From contig JAHIPL010000254.1 of the NCBI GenBank assembly GCA_018894615.1, positions 1 through 39,044 of the forward strand: 39,044 bases of DNA. Direction: 5' to 3'. The notes under the pieces were generated by a model that had not been told where the DNA came from, ran no database searches, and saw only the letters and a program-made list of their open reading frames with translations. This DNA comes from Acidobacteriota bacterium. Its GTDB lineage: Bacteria; Acidobacteriota; Aminicenantia; Aminicenantales; Aminicenantaceae. Shown one piece after another: positions 1 to 8,062 of the stretch (positions are counted from its first letter, which is position 1; the number at the start of each line of letters is the position of its first letter). The position numbers and the translations under genes were made by a program.

Positions 1-1344
1 CTCTGTTTTTTCCTGGCGTTCTATGTTCACACCGGTTTTCCTCAGCCCCTGCCTCAGGTCGATCAGCAGGAAATGGAGGCGTTGACCGGACAGTTCAACA
101 CCGCGAAGGACGCCTATTTTGCCGAGGATTATGCGACCGGAAAAAACATCCTGGAGAATCTGATTTCGGCTCTGGAAGAGAAAGACGGACTGGACACCAT
201 GAAGGGGGAGGCCTACCTCCTTCTTGGCGCCACCTATGAAAAACTCGGCTACAATCTTCTGGCCATGAAGTTTTACTGTCTGGCCAAAGAGAAACTGGGG
301 GACGGGAAAAGCATTGAGGGGTTGGAGCTCCGGCTTCTCAAATACTACACCGTCACCTGCTTCGCTCCATCCGGTATCGCCGTGTATGTCCTGATCGATC
401 AGTATCAGGGCGCCTATGCCGCTTATTTTGCAGAAGACTATGAAGGCGCCAAGGTCATTCTGGAAAATCTCGTAGCCGAGGTTGAAACGCTCCGCGGGTG
501 GGATTCCTTCAAAGGCGAAACCTATCTGCTGCTGGGCGCGACTTATGAAAAGCTCAAATACAAAGAGCTGTCCATCAATTATTACTGCAAGGCCAAGGCC
601 ATTCTGGGTGAAGGAAAAACCATCAGAGGGTTGGTTTTGAGTAAACTGCGGTGGTACAAGGTCAAATGCGCGGGAGTCGCCGGCGTGGCCGTGGCCTCCA
701 GACCCAGACGGGGAGGCGGCTTCGGCAAGCTTCTTGGAACATTGATCGGCTTGGCCATCCTCGGAGGGCTGGTCTGGTATTTGTTCTTCTCGCCCAACGC
801 GCCGTTGGGTCCCACAGGGGATTACACCAGCATCACGGTTAGGGTGGAGGTGGAGTACAAAGGCCTTAACGGAAAGGGCGTTCGAAAGTTGTGGATCAAC
901 AACGTCGAGAAGCTCAATGAGAACTTCAGCTATCCGCAGGATGCCGACGCCAACTCGAGCTGCTCGGACGCCACAAAGATTGAAAACAGGGGGCCGTGGA
1001 CCTACACGTCCTCCAGCGGGCAGGTCACCCTCAAGGAGCTCTGGGATAACTGGGATTACTTCACCCACAAATCAGGAGGCGTCCTGAACCGCAAGGTCAT
1101 CTGCACCAGCTGGACCGTCACGATCGACAGCTACGAGTGGGATAAGGGGCGTGATCCTGGAACCCCGGTCGTCAACGGCCTGAACAATCTGACGATGGAT
1201 ATCAACGCGGACTGCACGGACCTGTCATTCTGGGTGACACGCTGCGAAAATGAGGGCGTACTGACATTTTCCACACCCGCTGAGTTCGGCAAGAAGTCGA
1301 GCGGTGTTTACAAGTTCGATACCTACAGCGTTGTAAAGAGGTAA
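1..1344 (+). CDS. Secreted/membrane protein with two 83-residue TPR-like repeats (5' end outside window)
   Basis: The frame is open from base 1, and the codons before the first ATG (73) encode a hydrophobic stretch followed by GFPQPLPQ. The gene therefore very likely begins upstream of the window and the visible start is the end of a signal peptide or membrane segment. Two copies of an 83-residue helical unit lie at 112-360 and 421-669; both begin AYFAEDY, contain YLLLGATYEKL and end in a Cys. They are the same length without gaps and resemble TPR units. A glycine/arginine-rich linker and a transmembrane helix (730-789, ending WYLFF) follow. The last ~185 residues hold four or more Cys and no domain I recognise. 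The helical repeats suggest protein-protein contact at the membrane, but the function is unknown. Confidence 0.75.
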   Translation, partial: LCFFLAFYVHTGFPQPLPQVDQQEMEALTGQFNTAKDAYFAEDYATGKNILENLISALEEKDGLDTMKGEAYLLLGATYEKLGYNLLAMKFYCLAKEKLGDGKSIEGLELRLLKYYTVTCFAPSGIAVYVLIDQYQGAYAAYFAEDYEGAKVILENLVAEVETLRGWDSFKGETYLLLGATYEKLKYKELSINYYCKAKAILGEGKTIRGLVLSKLRWYKVKCAGVAGVAVASRPRRGGGFGKLLGTLIGLAILGGLVWYLFFSPNAPLGPTGDYTSITVRVEVEYKGLNGKGVRKLWINNVEKLNENFSYPQDADANSSCSDATKIENRGPWTYTSSSGQVTLKELWDNWDYFTHKSGGVLNRKVICTSWTVTIDSYEWDKGRDPGTPVVNGLNNLTMDINADCTDLSFWVTRCENEGVLTFSTPAEFGKKSSGVYKFDTYSVVKR

Positions 1345-1384
1345 ATCGGAGAAAGCGGTCTAACACAATTACACTTACAATCCA

Positions 1385-1419
1385 GGGGGACCGGTTTATT
1401 CCGGTTCCCCTTTTTTTTT
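1385..1419 (+). terminator. Rho-independent terminator
   Basis: A 10-bp stem (1385-1394 with 1401-1410, one G-U pair) and a 6-nt TTTATT loop are followed by nine T residues. It ends the upstream plus-strand gene. No T tract follows the stem on the minus strand, so it looks unidirectional. Confidence 0.9.
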
Positions 1420-1420
1420 C

Positions 1421-1560
1421 TTAAAATAAATCAGTAGAAGTAGAAGCCAACAATGTGCCGAAACTGAAGGCCGGATTGATATGTTCGGTCTGGGCCCGGG
1501 CGGGCTGAATAGTGGCCAGAAGTAGGATGAGGCACAAGAAAAAGTTGCAGATTTTTTCAT
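1421..1560 (-). pseudogene. Frameshifted signal-peptide remnant overlapping the decarboxylase stop
   Basis: An ATG at 1560-1558 overlaps the decarboxylase TGA (ATGA overlap), which is the usual layout of a coupled next gene. In its own frame it reads MKKSATFS and then gives nonsense. One more A in the six-A run (1552-1557 on the plus strand) would give MKKICNFFLCLILLLATI followed by QPARAQ, a textbook Sec signal peptide. That frame ends at TAA (1421) after about 46 residues. It could be a decayed secreted-protein gene, a small secreted peptide with a sequencing error at the homopolymer, or (least likely) programmed slippage. Confidence 0.45.
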
Positions 1561-2990
1561 GAAAGTCCCCTTTTGTCTCCCTTTTCGAGAAGTCCCTCGG
1601 CCGTTCGAATGAAATTATCGAAAAACCTGTCGATGTCGGCCTTCTCCGCCTCATGGTTGAGGAGAACCAGGCGGATGACCAGGTCACATCCGATGAAGGC
1701 GTAGTTGACCAGGTTGAGCCCCCGGGATGCCATCTCCTCCCTTACTTTTTTATTGAAGGCGTTCAGATCCCGGATGTGCGGCGACGTGTAGCGGAAGCAG
1801 ATGTTGACCGATGTGCGTTCGGCCATCAGCTCGAGATTTGAATGGCCGGTGACGATGTTTTCGGCATACGCACTCAGGGAGAAAAATTTTTCGATACGGG
1901 CGGCGTAGGCGTCATCTCCGTAGTATTTCAAGGACAGCCAGAGTTTGAGCGCATCCACTCTGCGTCCGCACTGAAGGGACTGCGGACCCAGGTCATGCAC
2001 TCCCAGTTCGTGGTCATGAAAGATGTAATCCGTTCCCGAAACGGTGAATGTTTGCAACATGTGCCCCTTTTCTCTGACAAGAAACATGGAGCAGGTGATG
2101 GGCAGCCCCATCATTTTGTGGGCGTTCCAGATGATGGAGTCCGATTTTTCACTACCGGCGGTGAGATGCCTCCATTTCGGGCTGAGAAACACGCCGCCTC
2201 CATGCGAAGCGTCGATGTGGAACCAGATCTTGTATCCGGCGGCGATGGCGGCGATAGACTCACAGGGATCGAAAGCACCCTTAACCGTTGTTCCGGCCGT
2301 TGCTCCGATAAAAAACGGGACGAGGCCCTGTTCCATCGTGTCTTCCAGCATCTTTTCCAGCTCTTCGGGGAACATGGCCCCTTTTATGTCGCTCGGAACT
2401 TTTTTCACCTGATCCGAACCGATACCGATCACATTGGCGGCCTTTTCGAAGGAATAGTGGGCCTGGTCGGATACGAAGGCGACCAACCGCTGTCCGTCCC
2501 TGATCCCTTTGCGCCTGGCGTCGGCCCGCTCTCTGTTTCGGGCGATCATCATAGCCAGAAGGTTGCCGTTGCTGCCGCCGGTCACGAACTGCCCTTCGGG
2601 ATCGGGATATCCGACCAGACCTCCCATTTTTTTGACAAGTTCGGTTTCCAGAATGGTGGCGACGGGAGCGACCTCATAAGTGTACATGGAGGTGTTGGTG
2701 AGAGCCGTGATCATCTCCCCCAGCAAACCCGGCAGTGAGAAACCCGACCAGAGCTGATTGTAGTACTGGCGGTGACCGGTGCGGACGCTGTTTTTGAGAT
2801 ATTCTTCGATGAATGTGTAGAGCGCCTCCAGGCTGCATCCCTCTCTGCTCAGGCTCAGATCCATCTCCTCGATCAGCCGGGAAGGTGGGGCGTGGCGGGT
2901 GACGGGGGTCAAATCGGACTCCGTTTCCCTGATGTAGGTGTTGATGATGTCCCGGATTCTGTCGTCCAGGAATTTATCCCTGTCAGTCAC
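1557..2990 (-). CDS. Pyridoxal-phosphate-dependent group II decarboxylase
   Basis: This 477-residue cytosolic enzyme belongs to the glutamate/tyrosine/diaminobutyrate decarboxylase family (fold type I). The PLP lysine is K292 in NAHKMMG. D260 in HIDASHGGG should bind the pyridine nitrogen, and H178 in SDQAHYSF should stack on the ring. The family removes the alpha-carboxylate from an amino acid. The substrate cannot be read from sequence; glutamate, aspartate, cysteine sulfinate and aromatic amino acids are all possible. Aspartate decarboxylation would supply beta-alanine for the PanB/PanC pathway encoded later, and no panD is visible, but this link is only inference. The start is GTG (2990), chosen because GGAGGGAGA lies just upstream. 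It is transcribed divergently from pgi. Confidence 0.88.
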   Translation of the reverse strand: MTDRDKFLDDRIRDIINTYIRETESDLTPVTRHAPPSRLIEEMDLSLSREGCSLEALYTFIEEYLKNSVRTGHRQYYNQLWSGFSLPGLLGEMITALTNTSMYTYEVAPVATILETELVKKMGGLVGYPDPEGQFVTGGSNGNLLAMMIARNRERADARRKGIRDGQRLVAFVSDQAHYSFEKAANVIGIGSDQVKKVPSDIKGAMFPEELEKMLEDTMEQGLVPFFIGATAGTTVKGAFDPCESIAAIAAGYKIWFHIDASHGGGVFLSPKWRHLTAGSEKSDSIIWNAHKMMGLPITCSMFLVREKGHMLQTFTVSGTDYIFHDHELGVHDLGPQSLQCGRRVDALKLWLSLKYYGDDAYAARIEKFFSLSAYAENIVTGHSNLELMAERTSVNICFRYTSPHIRDLNAFNKKVREEMASRGLNLVNYAFIGCDLVIRLVLLNHEAEKADIDRFFDNFIRTAEGLLEKGDKRGLS

Positions 2991-3085
2991 CTTGGATGTC
3001 TCCCTCCGGGTGTTTCTTCAAAGTTTGAATTATCAGTATGGCTTGTTGGATAGTGGACGTCAAGTTTTGAAGAGGGATTTCTCCG

Positions 3086-3114
3086 TTGACAACCTTCACC
3101 GAAGCCCCTAAACT
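3086..3114 (+). promoter_or_regulatory. Sigma70-type promoter for pgi
   Basis: TTGACA (3086-3091), a 17-nt spacer and TAAACT (3109-3114) lie about 70 bp before the pgi start. The same TAAACT -10 sequence occurs before secA. A start of transcription near 3121 would give a ~65-nt leader that carries a short ORF. Confidence 0.7.
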
Positions 3115-3135
3115 GGCACCAATAGGAAAAAGGTT

Positions 3136-3189
3136 ATGGGATTTAAAGCCATCGTGCCCGCAGTAAAAATGATCGGAAAGAGACAATGA
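3136..3189 (+). CDS. Short upstream ORF (17 codons) coupled to pgi
   Basis: An ATG at 3136 preceded by AGGAAAAAGG opens a 17-residue frame (MGFKAIVPAVKMIGKRQ). Its TGA overlaps the pgi ATG in the ATGA arrangement. It lies wholly in the predicted pgi leader. The peptide has no run of a single regulatory amino acid, so attenuation is not obvious; translational coupling of pgi is the simplest role. It could also be chance. Confidence 0.3.
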   Translation: MGFKAIVPAVKMIGKRQ

Positions 3190-4832
3190 CGGGACATCAA
3201 GAGGGACACCGGCACGCATTCAGCGGTCCCGGACTTGAGGAGGACCTGCTGAGGCGGATGGAGGATTGGAGGGATATCGGCCTGCCCGACCGGATGAAAA
3301 AAAAAGATCCCACAGTGTGGTTTGATCCGCCGCGGCCGGAAACCGCCGACCGGTTGGGGTGGCTGGATCTGCCTCATTCGTCGAGACCGCTCGTGGCCGA
3401 TTTTGAAGCATTCAGGAGAAAAATCCGAAAGGAGGGTTTTGATGCCGTGATCCTTCTGGGTATGGGAGGTTCCAGCCTGGCGCCGGAGGTGTTTGACAGC
3501 CTGGCCGATGTCAATGGCTCCGGCCTCCCCCTTCATGTCTGCGACACAACCCATCCAGCCTCCATCCTTGAACTGGCAGGGGCGACCTCCGGAAATAAAA
3601 TCCTCTACCTTGTGTCGAGCAAATCCGGAACGACCCTGGAAACTCTATCTCTCTTTCGATTTTTCTGGCAGAAGCAGCAGGAACAGAGCGGAAATCCGGG
3701 AGAGGTGTTTGCGGCCGTGACGGATGAAGGAAGCCCCCTTCAATCGCTGGCGGAGGATAGGAATTTCCGGGCCGTTTTTAACGCTCCATCCGATGTCGGG
3801 GGACGATATTCGGCCCTTTCGGCTTTTGGGCTTGTCCCGGCCGTCCTTTCCGGACTGGATATCGGGACAGTGCTGGGCCGCATCACAAAGAAATCAGGGA
3901 TGGAGGAGGACTTTCAAGCCGGCCTTCGCCTGGGCGCCGCACTTGCCGCCCTGGCCGAGGGCAGGGACAAACTCACTTTTTTTACGACACCCGGTTTGTC
4001 CCTTCTTCCGGACTGGCTTGAACAGCTCATAGCGGAAAGCACGGGCAAAGACGGCCGGGGACTCTGTCCGGTTGTGGGTGAACCTCCCATTCCGTTGAGC
4101 GGTTACGGCCGAGACCGGGCTTTCATTTTTCTGGGGCTGAAAAACGAGTGGTCGGAAGAGTGGAGCAACAGGCGGAACGGCCTGGCGGAAGCAGGATTTT
4201 CCGTCATAACCTGCCTGCTGAGGGACGTCCTCGATATCGGAGCGGAGATGTTTCGCTGGGAGACGGCCGTTGCCGCCGGCTGCGCCGCCCTGGGGATTCA
4301 TCCCTTCGATCAGCCCGATGTGCAGGCGGCCAAAACATGGGCCCAAAAAGCCATGGTCGTCGGCGATCGTCCGGAACGGGAGATGGATTCCCCCCTTTCC
4401 GTTTTTGAACCGGAAAAGACAGGCCCGATTCTGGATGCTTTTTTCAAGGAGCGGCGGAAGGGGGACTATATCGCCCTTCAGGCCTATCTGGCGCCGGGGC
4501 CCCGGACGCGCGCCGGGCTGCAGTCCGTCCGGCGTGAACTTCTCGACCGGACTGGTCTGGCCGGCACGCTGGGATTCGGCCCCCGCTTTCTCCATTCCAC
4601 CGGTCAGCTGCACAAAGGCGGTCCGAACACGGGTCTTTTTATTCAACTGCTTGATGAGTCTGAACAGGATCTTCCTGTTCCCGGCACGGAATACACCTTT
4701 CGTCGAATCATCACTTCCCAGGCGGAGGGGGATTTCAGGGCATTGAGTCAAAAGGGAAGGCGTGTCATCCGGCTGCAGCTGGGCGGAGATGCGGAACGAG
4801 GCTTGGAGCGCCTGACCGATATCGTCCGTTGA
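3186..4832 (+). CDS. pgi: Glucose-6-phosphate isomerase (of the transaldolase-PGI fusion type, here stand-alone)
   Basis: This 548-residue cytosolic enzyme should interconvert glucose-6-phosphate and fructose-6-phosphate. Two SIS-fold halves are visible. LLGMGGSSLAPEVF is the first sugar-phosphate loop, SSKSGTTLET the phosphate-binding Ser/Thr motif, and GGRYSALS the PGI signature segment. The sequence resembles the PGI half of bifunctional transaldolase/PGI proteins more than E. coli Pgi, but no transaldolase domain precedes it here. The N-terminal ~60 residues look like the linker of such fusions. Translation is likely coupled to the short upstream ORF through an ATGA overlap, with GGAAAGAGAC as a weak ribosome site. 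It converges with the TauE-like gene, with 16 bp between the stops. Confidence 0.88.
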   Translation: MTGHQEGHRHAFSGPGLEEDLLRRMEDWRDIGLPDRMKKKDPTVWFDPPRPETADRLGWLDLPHSSRPLVADFEAFRRKIRKEGFDAVILLGMGGSSLAPEVFDSLADVNGSGLPLHVCDTTHPASILELAGATSGNKILYLVSSKSGTTLETLSLFRFFWQKQQEQSGNPGEVFAAVTDEGSPLQSLAEDRNFRAVFNAPSDVGGRYSALSAFGLVPAVLSGLDIGTVLGRITKKSGMEEDFQAGLRLGAALAALAEGRDKLTFFTTPGLSLLPDWLEQLIAESTGKDGRGLCPVVGEPPIPLSGYGRDRAFIFLGLKNEWSEEWSNRRNGLAEAGFSVITCLLRDVLDIGAEMFRWETAVAAGCAALGIHPFDQPDVQAAKTWAQKAMVVGDRPEREMDSPLSVFEPEKTGPILDAFFKERRKGDYIALQAYLAPGPRTRAGLQSVRRELLDRTGLAGTLGFGPRFLHSTGQLHKGGPNTGLFIQLLDESEQDLPVPGTEYTFRRIITSQAEGDFRALSQKGRRVIRLQLGGDAERGLERLTDIVR

Positions 4833-4848
4833 GGCCGGCGAAGAGCTT

Positions 4849-5592
4849 TTAATACAGGTCGAACAGTTTGCCGGCCATGATCAGAATGGCAACCGCCAGA
4901 ATGATGCGGATGAACTTTTCTCCCCCTTTGACTGCAGCGCGGGCGCCCCAATAGCCCCCCAGCGCGTTTCCACCCGCCAGGGCCAGGCCGTATTTCCAGT
5001 TGATGTTTCCGGTCAGAATGAACACGCCCAGCGCAGGCAGCGTGTAAACAAGGACGATAAACACCTTGTGCATATTGACCCGGACCAGGTTCTGATCCAG
5101 GAAATGGTACAGGGCGGCCATGAACAGAAAACCGACGCCGACTTGAAGAATCCCCCCATAGAATCCGATGAAAACCAGGGAAGGATAGATCAACCAGTGA
5201 GAACGGGACTCTTCGGTTCGAACATTTTTGTAGGAACCGGAGAAAAAGAGGGAAAACACGATGAAGATCAGAACCACTCCCAGAATCCGTTCAAAGAGGG
5301 GACCGCTGATGCGGGTGGCGGCGATGGCGCCGATTACGGCACCGGGCAGGGTCAGAAGAGACAGCTTGAAGCTGAGAGTGTAGGCCCGAACCTTGTTTTT
5401 GTTGAAAGAAGCGATGGCGAAGATGTTCTGAACGAAGATCGCCACCCGGTTGGTGCCGTTGGCGAGCGCGCCGTCGAGTCCCAGAAAGACCAGCGCGGGC
5501 AGTGTCAGGGCTGATCCGCCTCCGGCATTGATGTTGATGAAGCCGGCCACCGCGCCGATTGCAAAGAGAAGAAGCAGATTCTGGAAGTCCAT
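4849..5592 (-). CDS. TauE/SafE-family membrane permease
   Basis: This is a predicted inner-membrane transporter of about 247 residues with seven to eight hydrophobic helices. The N-terminal half carries GFININAGGGSAL, typical of the TauE/SafE (DUF81) family of sulfite, sulfonate or organic-anion exporters. The ATG at 5592 is preferred; an in-frame TTG at 5604 would add four residues and has no better ribosome site. It lies 57 bp downstream of the PurF-like gene on the same strand and could be co-transcribed. The substrate cannot be assigned. Confidence 0.82.
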   Translation of the reverse strand: MDFQNLLLLFAIGAVAGFININAGGGSALTLPALVFLGLDGALANGTNRVAIFVQNIFAIASFNKNKVRAYTLSFKLSLLTLPGAVIGAIAATRISGPLFERILGVVLIFIVFSLFFSGSYKNVRTEESRSHWLIYPSLVFIGFYGGILQVGVGFLFMAALYHFLDQNLVRVNMHKVFIVLVYTLPALGVFILTGNINWKYGLALAGGNALGGYWGARAAVKGGEKFIRIILAVAILIMAGKLFDLY

Positions 5593-5649
5593 GTTACCAC
5601 CCAAATGGAATCGCCGTAAAAAGACGACATTTTACTCCGATAAAAGCAG

Positions 5650-7059
5650 TTATACAACAGGCCCGCTGCCGTCCCAGCAGTAAGTGCACAGTTGTTCTTT
5701 GGGAAGGCCGATGGCCGTGACGAGATCCTCCAGCCTCTGGTATCTGAGAGACGTCAGATAGAGCCGGGACCTGATTTTTTCCACCATGGCCTCGTACTCG
5801 TCCGATCCGGCCCGGGCGTAGCGGTCAAAATCCGTAAAATGCTCTCCCTCGATTTCTCGGATGGCCATCCGGGCGGCGTAGTCGAATTCCGATGTCGAAC
5901 GGGAAAAATTTAGAAATTTGCAGTTGTAGATGAGCGGAGGGCAGGCGGGCCGCATGTGGATTTCTTTGGCGCCTGAGGCCTTCAGGCGGCTGATGGTGTC
6001 CTGAAGCTGCGTGCCCCGGACGATGGAGTCCTCGCAAAAAAGCAGCCTTTTCCCCCGGATGAGCTCTTCGACGGGAATCAGTTTCATTTTGGCCACAAGA
6101 TCCCGGATGGCCTGATTCTGCGGCATGAAGCTTCGGGGCCAGGTCGGCGTGTATTTCACAAAAGGGCGGGTGTAGGGGATTCCCGCCCGGCTCGCATAAC
6201 CCAATCCGTGCCCGGTTCCCGAGTCGGGGATTCCGGCGATGGCGTCCACCTCGATGTGATCCTGTTCGGCCAGCAGCGCGCCGCAGCGGTTGCGCACGAC
6301 TTCGACATTGATCCCTTCGTATTCCGAGGCCGGATAGCCGTAATACACCCAAAGAAAACTGCAGATTTGAAGGGTGTCTCCCGGAGGGGCTTTTTGCTCG
6401 AATCCGTTCCGTGTCAAAAAAACGATTTCTCCGGGGCCCAGTGAATGCTCAATCGTGTAATCGAGATTGGGAAAGGCGCATGTTTCCATGGTTACGGCCA
6501 GTCGACCGTCGCTCCGGCCGAGAATGAGAGGCGTGCGTCCATAACGGTCACGCGCGGCGTAAATGCCCTCCGGTGTCAGCAGGAGGAGAGAACAGGACCC
6601 TTCGATCAGTTCCTGGACTTTTTGAATGCCGGCGACGAAACTGTCCTCCTGGTTGATGAGCATGCCGACGAGTTCGGTTGCGTTGATGTCTCCGCCCCTC
6701 ATTTCCGAAAGGTGTATCCTCCGCTGTATAAAAGCGGTCCGGGCGAGCTCCTCCGCATTGCGGATGATGCCGACGGTCGCCAGGGCATACTGTCCGAGAT
6801 GCGACCGCATGAGGACGGGCTGGTCTTCGAAATCGCTGATAACGCCGATTCCGGCAGGGCCGGACATTTTGATGATGTCGAATTCAAACTTTGAGCGGAA
6901 CTGCGCATTTTCGATGTTATGGATGTAGCGCTTGAACGTTCCTTCATTGCAGACGGCCATGCCGCCGCGCTTCGTTCCCAGATGGGAGTGGTAATCCGTA
7001 CCGTAAAAAAGATCGGTGGTGCAGTTTTTCCGTCCGATAACGCCGAAAAGCCCTCCCAT
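5650..7059 (-). CDS. Amidophosphoribosyltransferase-like protein lacking the glutaminase nucleophile
   Basis: This 469-residue protein has an N-terminal Ntn-type GATase II domain and a C-terminal PRTase domain, as in PurF, which makes phosphoribosylamine from PRPP and glutamine in purine synthesis. The PRPP motif is intact (LLFCEDSIVRGTQ, about residue 345). The start reads MGGLFGVIG, so the catalytic Cys that follows Met or a propeptide in PurF is replaced by Gly. The oxyanion-hole Asn-Gly region (HNGNLTN in PurF) reads TVGIIRN. Glutamine hydrolysis therefore looks lost. From memory, a similar MGG-starting family occurs in Bacteroidetes, so this is a lineage rather than a mutation. It may use ammonia or another amine donor. 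AGGAGGA precedes the ATG. Confidence 0.82.
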   Translation of the reverse strand: MGGLFGVIGRKNCTTDLFYGTDYHSHLGTKRGGMAVCNEGTFKRYIHNIENAQFRSKFEFDIIKMSGPAGIGVISDFEDQPVLMRSHLGQYALATVGIIRNAEELARTAFIQRRIHLSEMRGGDINATELVGMLINQEDSFVAGIQKVQELIEGSCSLLLLTPEGIYAARDRYGRTPLILGRSDGRLAVTMETCAFPNLDYTIEHSLGPGEIVFLTRNGFEQKAPPGDTLQICSFLWVYYGYPASEYEGINVEVVRNRCGALLAEQDHIEVDAIAGIPDSGTGHGLGYASRAGIPYTRPFVKYTPTWPRSFMPQNQAIRDLVAKMKLIPVEELIRGKRLLFCEDSIVRGTQLQDTISRLKASGAKEIHMRPACPPLIYNCKFLNFSRSTSEFDYAARMAIREIEGEHFTDFDRYARAGSDEYEAMVEKIRSRLYLTSLRYQRLEDLVTAIGLPKEQLCTYCWDGSGPVV

Positions 7060-7088
7060 TCTGTCCTCCTGTTTTCTGAACTGACGTA

Positions 7089-7117
7089 ACTATGACAAAA
7101 TCCATCCACCAGTTCAA
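7089..7117 (-). promoter_or_regulatory. Putative promoter of the PurF-like gene
   Basis: On the minus strand TTGAAC (7117-7112), 17 nt and CATAGT (7094-7089) lie 30 bp before the start. The -10 box is weak. I saw no purine riboswitch-like junction in the short leader. Confidence 0.4.
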
Positions 7118-7207
7118 GGGAAACGTTTTTCAACAATGTTTTGCGGCGTAACAATCGAAATCATGAGCTTTTCATTATGAGTATTTCGTATTGACTCTCA
7201 AATTTCG

Positions 7208-7234
7208 TATAATATGAATGACGGAGGAGGATCG
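7208..7234 (+). promoter_or_regulatory. -10 box and start-deciding ribosome site of the DUF4097 gene
   Basis: TATAAT lies at 7208-7213. GGAGGAGGA at 7223-7231 sits 4 nt before the ATG at 7235, so translation starts there and not at the in-frame ATG at 7214, which lies upstream of the ribosome site. TTGACT (7191-7196) is present, but only 11 nt before the -10. Confidence 0.55.
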
Positions 7235-8050
7235 ATGAAAAACACACACCTGATACCTGTGATCGGATTGGCCGCCCTCCTGGGATTTTCGGCCTGTCTC
7301 ATCTATGTGGCGGAACCTCAGGGGAGGGATTTCTCGCAGCCTGCAGCCGAATACAGTGATTCCATTTCCATCGACGAAGGCGGACGGCTGTCCCTGAAGA
7401 ATGAGGAAGGCGTCGTTGAAATCGAAGGGTGGGACGAACGTGAAATCGAACTGACGGCAAAAAAAATGTTCAAACCGCCTGCCGGCGGAAACGTGCGCAT
7501 CTATACCGGAATTGAAAGGATGCTTCCAGATATCCGCATCGACCGCACGGGATCAAGGGTGGACATCGAAACCGTTCCTGCTCCAGGCCGGGAGCGGGCG
7601 TCACGGGTGGATTATGTGCTGATGGTTCCCCGCTACATCCACTTGGACCGGATCGTTCTGGAGGAGGGGGATATCTGGATTTCGAGCATCTACGGAACGG
7701 CCGACATCAGCGTGGAGAGGGGGGATGTGACCGTCGAAAACTTTTCCGGATCCCTCTCCGTCCACACGGGATACGGTTCAGCGGATGTCTATCTCTTTGA
7801 CCTCCGGGACAGGGATGAGATCGTCGTGATTGTGGAAGAGGGAGACATCACCATCAATCTGGAGGAACAGGTCAACGCCCATATCGAAGCGGAAGCGGTG
7901 GATGGGTTTATCAGGAGTGAATTTACGGAAAGCACCTTTCAGTCCGGAGAGCTGTACCGGGACACGCTGGGAGCGGGCGGCGCCCGTATTTCCGTTCGGA
8001 CAAGGAAGGGCGGCATTTCATTCGGTAAAATTGTCAGGGACACACCCTGA
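7235..8050 (+). CDS. DUF4097-type adhesin-like lipoprotein
   Basis: This 271-residue protein starts with a lipoprotein-like signal peptide ending LLGFSAC, with Cys21 as the likely lipidated residue; the -3 Phe is not ideal. The mature part is rich in short beta strands with the pattern of DUF4097/GIN-type beta-solenoids, for example GVVEIEGWDEREIELTAKK and later repeated 'DIxVERGDVTVEN'-like strands. Such proteins face the periplasm or outside; their function is mostly unknown. The next gene, encoding an anchored DUF3014 protein, starts 12 bp downstream and is probably co-transcribed. Confidence 0.72.
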   Translation: MKNTHLIPVIGLAALLGFSACLIYVAEPQGRDFSQPAAEYSDSISIDEGGRLSLKNEEGVVEIEGWDEREIELTAKKMFKPPAGGNVRIYTGIERMLPDIRIDRTGSRVDIETVPAPGRERASRVDYVLMVPRYIHLDRIVLEEGDIWISSIYGTADISVERGDVTVENFSGSLSVHTGYGSADVYLFDLRDRDEIVVIVEEGDITINLEEQVNAHIEAEAVDGFIRSEFTESTFQSGELYRDTLGAGGARISVRTRKGGISFGKIVRDTP

Positions 8051-8062
8051 GGGGAGAAGGCC

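Noticed and set aside
2983-3219. 78-codon minus-strand frame between the decarboxylase and pgi
   Set aside because: It spans the pgi promoter and start, has no ribosome site and shows no protein-like pattern.
7060-7213. Purine riboswitch upstream of the PurF-like gene
   Set aside because: The leader is too short and no three-way-junction core with conserved loops can be found on either strand.
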